Source of the DNA: DATKLX01 sp035542155
Lineage (GTDB): Bacteria; Chloroflexota; Anaerolineae; Anaerolineales; Anaerolineaceae
Assembly (NCBI GenBank): GCA_035542155.1
Contig: DATKLX010000114.1
Span: forward strand, 1-11,264
Reading direction: 5' to 3'
Length of the DNA: 11,264 nucleotides
The notes below the pieces were generated by a model, which was not told where the DNA came from, did no database searches, and saw nothing but the letters and a program-made list of their open reading frames with translations. Numbering within the stretch: position 1 is the stretch's first letter; each line of letters starts with the position of its first letter. The translations under genes and the position numbers were made by a program. Below are positions 1-6,262 of this stretch, piece by piece.

Positions 1-157
1 TAAAAATGATCAGTGGATGCAGCAGAGTAAGTAAACTGTATTTTTATTGAGACTTGTGGAACCCCAATGGTCATTTTCTTCGCGAATCAGGAAACATCTT
101 CTGCTACCCTCCCTCCGTTTTTTTTAATTCTTCAGAGCTGATGTTTTTTGGATTTTT

Positions 158-181
158 GGGGGAGGTTGGGAGGGGATTGGG
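158..181 (+). other. G-rich tract fitting a G-quadruplex motif
   Basis: G-runs lie at 158-162, 168-170, 172-175 and 179-181, separated by 5, 1 and 3 bases, so the tract meets the simple rule of four G3+ runs with loops of 1-7 bases. It lies about 165 bp upstream of prpB in otherwise AT-rich DNA. Function is unknown and the match may be chance. Confidence 0.3.
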
Positions 182-239
182 CTCGCATGGCTCACTCCTG
201 CCTGCCGAACGAGAGCGCTGACTGATCCATTTTAGCAAT

Positions 240-253
240 TTTCTCCTGAGAAA
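240..253. repeat. Perfect 6-bp inverted repeat in the prp leader
   Basis: TTTCTC-CT-GAGAAA has two perfect 6-base arms with a 2-base centre. It could be an operator half-site pair for a dimeric regulator. No regulator gene is in the window, so this is only a candidate site. Confidence 0.3.
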
Positions 254-281
254 CAACCGATATCCGAATCCATATACAGAG

Positions 282-302
282 ATTTCAGACCTGATATAAA
301 AT
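282..302 (+). promoter_or_regulatory. Candidate -10 region with overlapping operator-like palindrome for prpBCD
   Basis: TATAAA at 295-300 (or TAAAAT at 297-302) matches the sigma-70 -10 consensus at 5 of 6 positions, about 50 bases before the prpB ATG. I cannot find a good -35. The near-palindrome ATTTCAGACCTGATAT (282-297) overlaps it, and its core TCAGNNCTGA recurs as TCAGAGCTGA at 132-141. A repressor bound here would cover the -10. The site is inferred, not shown. Confidence 0.3.
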
Positions 303-348
303 ATACAGGAAAGCACACATCTGTTGTCAAGAAGTTGGCGAGGAAGAA

Positions 349-1239
349 ATGGATAACGGTTCATCGCCTGGAGCGCGCTTTCGCGCCGCCCTGGCCGTCG
401 AAAAACCCCTGCAGATCGCCGGCGCGATCAATGCCTATGCGGCGCGGCTGGCGGAGAAGGCTGGCTTCCGGGCCATCTATCTCTCCGGCGGTGGGGTCTC
501 GGCCGCCTCCCTGGGTGTGCCGGACCTCGGAATCATCACCCTCGAAGACGTCCTCACCGACGTGCGGCGCATCACCGCGGTCACCTCTCTCCCGCTGCTG
601 GTCGACGTGGATACCGGCTTCGGCAGCGCCTTCAACATCGCCCGCACCGTGCGCTCGCTGATCCAATCCGGCGCGGCGGCGATGCACATCGAGGACCAGG
701 TGCAGGCCAAGCGCTGCGGGCACCGCCCGGGCAAGGCGATCGCGCCCCCCGCGGAAATGGTCGACCGGATTAAGGCGGCCGTCGATGCGCGCAACGACCC
801 GCAGTTCGTGATCATCGCCCGGACCGACGCCCTGGCGGTCGAGGGCTACCAGTCTGCCGTGGACCGGTCGCTGGCGTGCCTCGAAGCCGGCGCGGACATG
901 GTCTTCCCGGAAGCCTTCACCAGCCTGGAGATGTACGCTCGCTTCGTCCGCCAGGTCGGCGCGCCGGTGCTGGCCAACATCACCGAGTTTGGCGTTACCC
1001 CGTTGTTTACCGTCGAGGAGCTCCGCCAGGCCGGGGTCAGCCTGGCGCTTTACCCGCTTTCCGCCTTCCGCGCGATGAGCGCCGCTGCGCTGCAGGTCTA
1101 CCGCGCGCTGCGAGAGGAAGGCACGCAAAAAAACGTCCTGCCGCTGATGCAAACCAGGGCAGATTTGTACGACATCTTGGGATATCACGCCTACGAGCAA
1201 AAACTGGATGAGCTATTTGACAAGGAGAAAAAAGAATGA
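349..1239 (+). CDS. prpB: Methylisocitrate lyase
   Basis: This enzyme cleaves 2-methylisocitrate to pyruvate and succinate, the last step of the cytosolic 2-methylcitrate cycle. The 296-residue protein matches PrpB of the isocitrate lyase/PEP mutase superfamily over its full length. Visible motifs are SGGGVSAASLG near residue 46, the Mg-binding acidic cluster around D86 and D88, and the lyase signature KRCGH at 121-125, which contains the catalytic Cys123. ARTDALAVEG (157-166) and NITEFGVTPLF (210-220) follow. From memory it reads very like E. coli PrpB, including the C-terminal EGTQK and MQTR stretches. I chose the ATG at 349 because a GAGGA-type Shine-Dalgarno (340-344) precedes it, though closely, and because the family's N-terminus (SPGxxFRAAL) starts a few residues in. 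Its stop overlaps the prpC start (ATGA), so it is the first gene of a coupled operon. Confidence 0.95.
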   Translation: MDNGSSPGARFRAALAVEKPLQIAGAINAYAARLAEKAGFRAIYLSGGGVSAASLGVPDLGIITLEDVLTDVRRITAVTSLPLLVDVDTGFGSAFNIARTVRSLIQSGAAAMHIEDQVQAKRCGHRPGKAIAPPAEMVDRIKAAVDARNDPQFVIIARTDALAVEGYQSAVDRSLACLEAGADMVFPEAFTSLEMYARFVRQVGAPVLANITEFGVTPLFTVEELRQAGVSLALYPLSAFRAMSAAALQVYRALREEGTQKNVLPLMQTRADLYDILGYHAYEQKLDELFDKEKKE

Positions 1240-2396
1240 GCGATTCGATCCAGACAGCCGTTGAACCCAAAAAGAAGAAGTCGGTTGCGCTTTCCGGCGT
1301 GCCCGCCGGGTCAACCGCCATTTCCGCCGTCGGAGCCAACGGGCGCGAGCTGCGGTACCGCGGTTACGACATCCACGACCTGGCCAAATATGCCACCTTC
1401 GAAGAAGTCGCCTGCCTGCTGATCCACGAACACCTGCCCAACCGCTATATTCTCGACCGTTATAAGGAAAAGCTGCTGACCATGCGCGGGCTGCCCGCGC
1501 CAGTCAAGGCCACCCTGGAGCAGACTCCGGCTGCGGCCAACCCGATGGACGTGCTGCGCACCGGCTGCTCGGTGCTGGGTACGGTCTTACCCGAGCACGA
1601 CGACCACAACCCCGCCGAAGCGCGTAATATCGCTGACCGGCTGCTCTCCTCATTCCCGGCCATGCTCATCTACTGGTACCACTACGCGCGCAACGGCCGG
1701 CGGATCGAGGTGGAGACCGGGGAGCCGACCATCGCCGGCCAGTTCCTGCACCTGTGGATGGGACGCCCCGCCCCCATATCCTACGTGAACGCCCTGGATA
1801 CCTCGTTGATCCTCTACGCGGAGCACGAGTTCAACGCCTCGACCTTCGCCAGCCGGGTGATCGCCGGCACGGGCTCGGATGTGTACTCCGCCATCGCCGG
1901 GGCGATCGGCGCGCTGCGCGGCTTCAAGCACGGCGGCGCGAACGAGGGAGCCATCGAGCTGATCGACCGCTTCCAGAACCCGGATGAGGCGGAAGCCGGC
2001 GTGCGCCAGATGGTGGAAAACAGAGAGATCGTGCTCGGCTTCGGGCACCCGGTCTACACCATCTCCGACCCGCGCTCGGGGATCATCAAAGAGATCGCCC
2101 GCCAGTTGTGCGAGGAAAACAAGATCATGGTCCTCTTCGAGATTGCCGAGCGGATCGAGCAGGTGATGTGGGACACCAAACGGATGTTCCCTAACCTGGA
2201 CTGGTACAGCTCGGTCGTCTACCGGGCGATGGGCATCCCGACCCGCATGTTCACCCCGCTGTTTGTCATGGCGCGCACGGCGGGCTGGTCCGCCCACATC
2301 CTCGAACAGCGCGTGGACAACAAGATCATTCGCCCCAGCGCGATCTATATCGGCCCGGAGGCGCAGCAGTACGTCCCTCTCGAAAAACGCCTCTAG
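1236..2396 (+). CDS. prpC: 2-methylcitrate synthase
   Basis: This enzyme condenses propionyl-CoA with oxaloacetate to 2-methylcitrate, the entry step of the cycle. The 386-residue length is normal for PrpC and short for a hexameric citrate synthase. The citrate synthase fold is marked by GYDIHDLA (43-50), AEHEFNAST (195-203), FKHGGANE (230-237, His232), GFGHPVY (268-274, His271) and NLDWYSS (320-326, Asp322). The last three hold the classic His/His/Asp active-site set. AEHEFNASTFASRV and the C-terminal DNKIIRPSA are the forms I know from methylcitrate synthases, which favours PrpC over a housekeeping GltA. Some side activity with acetyl-CoA is usual in the family. The start overlaps the prpB stop by four bases, implying translational coupling. 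The N-terminus carries a short lysine-rich stretch (PKKKKS, 11-16) before the conserved fold begins. Confidence 0.94.
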   Translation: MSDSIQTAVEPKKKKSVALSGVPAGSTAISAVGANGRELRYRGYDIHDLAKYATFEEVACLLIHEHLPNRYILDRYKEKLLTMRGLPAPVKATLEQTPAAANPMDVLRTGCSVLGTVLPEHDDHNPAEARNIADRLLSSFPAMLIYWYHYARNGRRIEVETGEPTIAGQFLHLWMGRPAPISYVNALDTSLILYAEHEFNASTFASRVIAGTGSDVYSAIAGAIGALRGFKHGGANEGAIELIDRFQNPDEAEAGVRQMVENREIVLGFGHPVYTISDPRSGIIKEIARQLCEENKIMVLFEIAERIEQVMWDTKRMFPNLDWYSSVVYRAMGIPTRMFTPLFVMARTAGWSAHILEQRVDNKIIRPSAIYIGPEAQQYVPLEKRL

Positions 2397-2404
2397 ATAG
2401 GGCC

Positions 2405-3862
2405 ATGACCGCGAGCCATCCAGCCAGTGCTCCACCCGCTCGAAAACCGGATCAGGTCCTGGTCGACCTGGCGGAATATGCCGTCGACCCTCCGCCTTTT
2501 TCCGCCGAGGCTTACGATACGGCTCGCCTGTGCCTGATGGACGCGCTGGGCTGCGCGATGGCTGCCCTGAATTTCCCGGCCTGCACCAAATTGTTGGGTC
2601 CCATCGTGCCCGGTACAGTCGTTCCCCATGGAGCGCGCGTGCCAGGCACCCATTTCGAGCTAGACCCGATCCTGGCCGCCTTCAACCTGGGAGCCATGAT
2701 CCGCTGGCTGGATTACAACGATACCTGGCTGGCGGCCGAGTGGGGGCATCCCTCGGATAACCTGGGCGGCATCCTGGCGCTCGCCGATTGGCTCGCGCGA
2801 GCGCCGGCGGCGCAGGGAGGCCATTCTCTGACCATGCGGGACGTCCTGACCGCCCTGATCCAGACCTACGAGATCCAGGGAGTGCTGGCCCTGGAGAACA
2901 GTTTCAACCGGGTCGGCCTGGACCACGTGGTTTTGGTCAAGGTAGCCACAACGGCGGTCGCCGCGCGGCTGCTTGGCTGCAACCGGGAAGAGATCATCAA
3001 CGCGGTCTCGAACGCCTGGATCGACGGGCAGAGCCTGCGCACCTACCGGCACGCGCCCAACACCGGCTCGCGCAAGTCCTGGGCCGCCGGGGACGCGACC
3101 AGCCGGGGCGTCCGCCTGGCCTGGATGGCGAAGCAGGGGGAGATGGGCTATCCCACCGCGCTCACCGCCCCGACCTGGGGGTTTTACGACGCGGCATTCC
3201 GCGGGCAGCCGCTGTGCATCCCACAGCCGTACGGCTCGTACGTGATGGAGAACATCCTCTTCAAGGTCTCTTTCCCGGCTGAATTCCACGCCCAGACGGC
3301 GGTCGAGGCGGCGCTCCAGCTCCACTCCCAGATCCGCGGCCGGCTGGACGAGATCGAGCGGGTGACCATCACCACCCAGGAATCCGCGATCCGCATCATC
3401 GACAAGAAGGGGCCGCTCTACAACACCGCCGACCGCGACCATTGCATCCAGTACATGACCGCCGTCCCGCTGATCTTTGGCCGCCTGACCGCGGAGGATT
3501 ACGAAGACGCGGTTGCCCGCGATCCGCGGATCGACGCGCTGCGGGAGAAGATGAAGTGCGTCGAGAACCCGCAGTTCAGCCGCGACTACCTCGACCCGGG
3601 CAAGCGCTCGATCGCCAACGCGGTCCAGGTGTTCTTCCGCGACGGCTCAGTGACCGAACAGGTCACAGTCGAGTACCCCATCGGCCACCGCCGGCGGCGG
3701 ACCGAGGCCGTGCCGATGATGTTCGAGAAATTCCAGGCCAACCTGGGGCAGCGCTTCCCGCCCGAGCGAGTCCAGGCGCTGCTGGACCTGTTCGGCGACG
3801 CGCAGCGGCTCAGGAAGATGCCGGTCGACCAGTTTGTAGAATTGTTCCTTCCGGAAAGGTAG
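2405..3862 (+). CDS. prpD: 2-methylcitrate dehydratase
   Basis: This enzyme dehydrates 2-methylcitrate to 2-methyl-cis-aconitate, which an aconitase then rehydrates to 2-methylisocitrate. The 485 residues fit the MmgE/PrpD family, the iron-free type rather than the Fe-S AcnD. Key blocks are LLGPIVPGTVVPHG (63-76), WLDYNDTWLAAEWGHPSDN (101-119), LENSFNRVGLDHV (163-175), RKSWAAGDATSRG (223-235) and PYGSYVMENILFK (275-287). These match E. coli PrpD closely as I remember it. The protein extends past residue 300 with DRDHCIQYM and EYPIGHRRRR, so it is full length. The gene begins 8 bases after the prpC stop with only a weak Shine-Dalgarno (GGG just upstream of the ATG), so it probably depends on coupling to prpC. 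No AcnD/PrpF pair is visible, consistent with the PrpD route. Confidence 0.95.
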   Translation: MTASHPASAPPARKPDQVLVDLAEYAVDPPPFSAEAYDTARLCLMDALGCAMAALNFPACTKLLGPIVPGTVVPHGARVPGTHFELDPILAAFNLGAMIRWLDYNDTWLAAEWGHPSDNLGGILALADWLARAPAAQGGHSLTMRDVLTALIQTYEIQGVLALENSFNRVGLDHVVLVKVATTAVAARLLGCNREEIINAVSNAWIDGQSLRTYRHAPNTGSRKSWAAGDATSRGVRLAWMAKQGEMGYPTALTAPTWGFYDAAFRGQPLCIPQPYGSYVMENILFKVSFPAEFHAQTAVEAALQLHSQIRGRLDEIERVTITTQESAIRIIDKKGPLYNTADRDHCIQYMTAVPLIFGRLTAEDYEDAVARDPRIDALREKMKCVENPQFSRDYLDPGKRSIANAVQVFFRDGSVTEQVTVEYPIGHRRRRTEAVPMMFEKFQANLGQRFPPERVQALLDLFGDAQRLRKMPVDQFVELFLPER

Positions 3863-3865
3863 AAG

Positions 3866-4429
3866 ATGGCGAAACTGATCTACTTTATGCTTATGTCGCT
3901 GGATGGCTTCATCGCGGGTGAAACCGATAGCATGGATTGGTCGGCGCCGGACGAGGAGGTATCCACTTTCATCAACGATCGGCACCTCCCCATCGGCACC
4001 TATCTCTATGGACACAAGGAATATGAGACGATGATGATTTGGGAAACGCCAGATGTCATTCCGGGTTTAACGCCGGCCGCGATGGACTTCGGGCGTATCT
4101 GGCAAGCGGCGGATAAGATCGTCTATTCCAAATCGCTGGAGACCGTCTCTACACCTAAGACGCGTCTGGAGCGGGAATTCGAACCGCAGGCGGTCCACGA
4201 CCTGAAGGCTCAATTGCCGCACGATATTTCGGTGGCTGGTCCGAACCTGGCCGCACAGGCGATCCGGGCCGGGCTGGTCGACGAGTATCAGCTACTCGTC
4301 GTCCCGGTTCTGCTTGGCGGCGGCAAGCGGATTCTGCCCGGCAACGTAAGCGTACGGCTGGATCTCCTGGACGAGCGCCGTTTTGAGAATGGGTGGGTCT
4401 TTCTTTGCTATCGCACAAAGTATAATTAA
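3866..4429 (+). CDS. RibD C-terminal/DHFR-like reductase family protein
   Basis: The 187-residue protein has the dihydrofolate-reductase-like fold shared with the C-terminal domain of RibD. The signs are the N-terminal strand with SLDGFIAG (11-18), YGHKEYE (48-54) where relatives have a GRxTYE-like turn, DKIVYSKSL (83-91), and the long block from ISVAGPNLA (121-129) through LVDEY (137-141) to GGGKRIL (151-157). Such single-domain proteins usually bind NAD(P)H, but their substrates are mostly unknown. This one should not be taken for a housekeeping FolA or RibD. The gene starts 3 bases after the prpD stop, with a GGAAAGG Shine-Dalgarno (3853-3859) lying inside the end of prpD, so it is probably co-transcribed. 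It has no known role in propionate breakdown. Its codon use looks somewhat richer in A+T than that of prpBCD, hinting at a separate origin. Confidence 0.85.
   Translation: MAKLIYFMLMSLDGFIAGETDSMDWSAPDEEVSTFINDRHLPIGTYLYGHKEYETMMIWETPDVIPGLTPAAMDFGRIWQAADKIVYSKSLETVSTPKTRLEREFEPQAVHDLKAQLPHDISVAGPNLAAQAIRAGLVDEYQLLVVPVLLGGGKRILPGNVSVRLDLLDERRFENGWVFLCYRTKYN
4421..4426 (+). promoter_or_regulatory. Possible -10 element (TATAAT) before the SDR gene
   Basis: A perfect TATAAT overlaps the last codons of the preceding reductase gene, about 60 bases before the SDR start. I do not find a matching -35 at 16-18 bases, nor an extended -10. It may give the SDR gene a second, internal promoter, or it may be chance. 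Confidence 0.22.
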
Positions 4430-4485
4430 AGCGAACACCCATCCGGAACCATACAAACCGGCCAGAACCGCCGCACGGAGAACCC

Positions 4486-5733
4486 ATGGACCGCCTGAAT
4501 TCCATTTTGCAGCAGATGCAGCTTTCACCTTCTGACCTGGCCGGCCGGGTGGCCGTGGTGACCGGCAGCGGGCGGGGGATCGGGAAGCAGGCCGCACGCG
4601 CGTTTGCCGGCCTGGGGGCGCGGGTCGTGGTGGCCGAGCTCTCCGCGGAGGGAGAGGAAACCGCCAACCAGATCTGCGCCGAGGGAGGGCAAGCGCTCTT
4701 CGTCCAGACCGACGTTTCCGAGGAAGCCTCGGTCGCGCGCCTGGTCGAGCAGAGCCACGCCGCCTTCGGACCGGCCGATATCCTTGTCAACAACGCGATC
4801 TTGTGCCCGGTGGCGCCGGTGGCCGGACTGAGCGCCGAACTGTTCGATCGGGTGATCGCGGTCAACCTGCGCGGGCCGTTCCTGACCTGCAAGGCTTTCC
4901 TCCCGGATATGCTGGCAAAAGGCAAAGGGACCATCCTCAACCTGGTCTCCACCGACGCGATGCCCGGGCTGGCAGCCTACATCGCCTCCAAGCAGGGGCT
5001 GGCCGGCTTCACCCAGTCGCTGGCGGCGGAGGTCGGGCAGCAGGGGGTGCGGGTGATCGCCTTCGGCCCGGGGATGGTCGACACGCCCGCCATTCGCGGG
5101 GTCGCGCCGGAGCTGGCGCCGCTGCTGGGGCTCAGCGAGGAGCAGTTCCTGAAGATGCCGCTCCACCCGGCCTACGAGGGCCTGATGCCGGCCGAAGACG
5201 CCGGCGCGGCGGCGGCCTACCTGGCGGCGAAGCTGGCGGAAGAGTTCGCCGGGGAGGTGGTCACCGGGTACACCGTGCTGGAACGGGCCGGGGTGATCTC
5301 CGCCGCGCCACCCGTGCTACCCTCTTCCGCGCCCGAAGCGCCGGCGCAGGCCCAACCCGCGGCGTCCGACGCCGCGCCACTTTCCGCCCGGCTGGTCGAG
5401 ATCCTCGCCGAAACGGAGGCAGAGTTCAACCGGCTGCCGGCGTTCATCCGCCCGCTGGCGCGGAACGGGTTCAAGGGCAAGGCAGGCCAGAGCCTGCAGG
5501 ACTGGAAGCGCAGCGCCGCCGGGCTGGAGCAGGCCATCGCGGGAGACCGCTCCGCGGCCGGAGACCTGGCGCGGTTGCGCGAACTGCTGGCGAAGCTGGC
5601 GGTCTACTACCGCGAGGTTCCCGCCGAGACGGCTCGCTTCACCAAAGACGCCGAGATACTGCGCCAGGTGCAGCAGACGAGCGGCGAGCGGGTGGAGGTG
5701 ATCGAGGGGCTGAGAAAGGCGCTGGAATGGTAA
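4486..5733 (+). CDS. Short-chain dehydrogenase/reductase with a helical C-terminal extension
   Basis: Residues 20 to about 270 form a classical SDR domain. It has the dinucleotide motif TGSGRGIG (26-33), an acidic residue (E51) after the second strand that favours NAD(H) over NADP(H), NNA (102-104), and the catalytic Tyr165 and Lys169 in YIASK. The likely catalytic Ser155 lies only 10 residues before Tyr165, where 12-14 is usual, so the intervening loop looks shortened. After the fold comes an Ala/Pro-rich linker (about 274-298) and then a charged, helix-rich tail (about 299-415) that I do not recognise. A normal SDR has about 250 residues; this has 415. The start is supported by GGAG at 4477-4480. 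The substrate cannot be read from the sequence. It may be co-transcribed with the prp genes 56 bases upstream, or use its own promoter. Confidence 0.85.
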   Translation: MDRLNSILQQMQLSPSDLAGRVAVVTGSGRGIGKQAARAFAGLGARVVVAELSAEGEETANQICAEGGQALFVQTDVSEEASVARLVEQSHAAFGPADILVNNAILCPVAPVAGLSAELFDRVIAVNLRGPFLTCKAFLPDMLAKGKGTILNLVSTDAMPGLAAYIASKQGLAGFTQSLAAEVGQQGVRVIAFGPGMVDTPAIRGVAPELAPLLGLSEEQFLKMPLHPAYEGLMPAEDAGAAAAYLAAKLAEEFAGEVVTGYTVLERAGVISAAPPVLPSSAPEAPAQAQPAASDAAPLSARLVEILAETEAEFNRLPAFIRPLARNGFKGKAGQSLQDWKRSAAGLEQAIAGDRSAAGDLARLRELLAKLAVYYREVPAETARFTKDAEILRQVQQTSGERVEVIEGLRKALEW

Positions 5734-5740
5734 CGAGTGA

Positions 5741-6262
5741 ACCCCCGACTTCGAGGACTATTCCATGGCCGGCCGGACCTACCGCTACGCGACCGCGGAG
5801 CCGCTCTTCCCCTTTGGCTTCGGGCTGAGCTTCACACGTTTCGCCTAGAGCGATCTGGGGCTGAGCCGCTCTCAGGTCAGGGCCGGGGAGGAACTGGCCG
5901 TCCGGCTGCAGGTCGCCAACACGGGCGCGGTCGAGGCCGGGGAGGTGGTCCAGTGCTACCTCAGCGACCTGGAGGCCTCCTGCCCCGTCCCGCGCTGCCG
6001 CCTGGTCGGGTTCCGCCGCGTGTACCTGCGCCCGGGGGAAAGCTGCCCGGTCAGCTTCCAGATCACCCCTGAGATGATGGCCTTGATCGATGAGGCGGGG
6101 GAAGCGCGGCTCGAAGAAGGGCGGTTCCGCCTGACGGTCGGGGGATGCTCGCCAGGTGAGCGCGGCCGGGCTCTGGGCGCGCCCGAGCCGCTCAGCGCCG
6201 AGATTACACAGGCGCCTAATCCAGATACTTCCGGAAATACCAGGTTTTCATCAATTGGGTGA
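5741..6262 (+). pseudogene. GH3 beta-glucosidase relic (C-terminal fibronectin-III-like domain only)
   Basis: One frame reads DYSMAGRTYRY, then EPLFPFGFGLSF, an in-frame TAG (5846-5848), then a block from VANTGAVEAGEVVQCYLSD to VGFRRVYLRPGE and RLTVGG. This is the typical end of bacterial GH3 beta-glucosidases: the PFGxGLSY element followed by the fibronectin-III-like domain. The two catalytic domains, about 600 residues, are absent. Homology begins within some 15 bases of the SDR stop, so the left edge looks like a deletion joint. The conserved domain ends near 6210, and the rest of the frame is only the antisense of the mgtA 3' end. TAG ends four intact genes here (prpC, prpD, mgtA, the NRAMP gene), so it is not read as sense. 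A separate short protein starting at 5945 is conceivable but would hold only part of the domain. Confidence 0.8.

Larger units (their letters stand above)
1..348. other. AT-rich non-coding leader upstream of the prp operon
   Basis: I see no gene here that I can support. The stretch is clearly richer in A+T than the genes that follow. It has a run of eight T (118-125) with no convincing hairpin before it, a G-rich tract (158-181), and three short inverted repeats (132-141, 240-253, 285-294). It ends in the ribosome binding region of prpB. A possible antisense reading frame of 86 codons (104-364) looks like chance: it overlaps the prpB start and matches no family I know. The likely role is promoter and operator region for prpBCD. 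Confidence 0.55.

Noticed and set aside
118..125. Run of eight T as the intrinsic terminator of a gene upstream of the window
   Set aside because: No stable hairpin directly precedes it, and no upstream gene is visible.
104..364. Antisense open frame of 86 codons in the leader
   Set aside because: No recognisable family and an odd composition. Its start overlaps the 5' end of prpB, and most of it lies in AT-rich control DNA.
361..1200. Long antisense frame across prpB (279 codons), with similar ones across prpC (1650-2435) and prpD (2660-3442)
   Set aside because: High-GC genes often give long mirror frames. The Arg/Gly/His-rich translations resemble no protein, while the sense frames are clear enzymes.
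4389..4442. Inverted repeat ATGGGTG/CACCCAT around the reductase stop as a terminator
   Set aside because: Arms are only 7 bp with a loop of about 40 bases and no T-run, so it is unlikely to terminate.
4803..5828. 341-codon plus-strand frame overlapping the SDR gene
   Set aside because: The translation is an Arg/Gly/Ala-rich frame shadow; the SDR frame has all family motifs.
5846..5848. TAG in the GH3 relic read as a recoded sense codon
   Set aside because: prpC, prpD, mgtA and the NRAMP gene all end in TAG here, and the relic lacks its catalytic domains anyway.
6174..6192. GC-rich inverted repeat near the mgtA 3' end as a terminator
   Set aside because: It has no real loop, its arms break after 5 bp and no T-run follows. 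It falls within the GH3 domain remnant.
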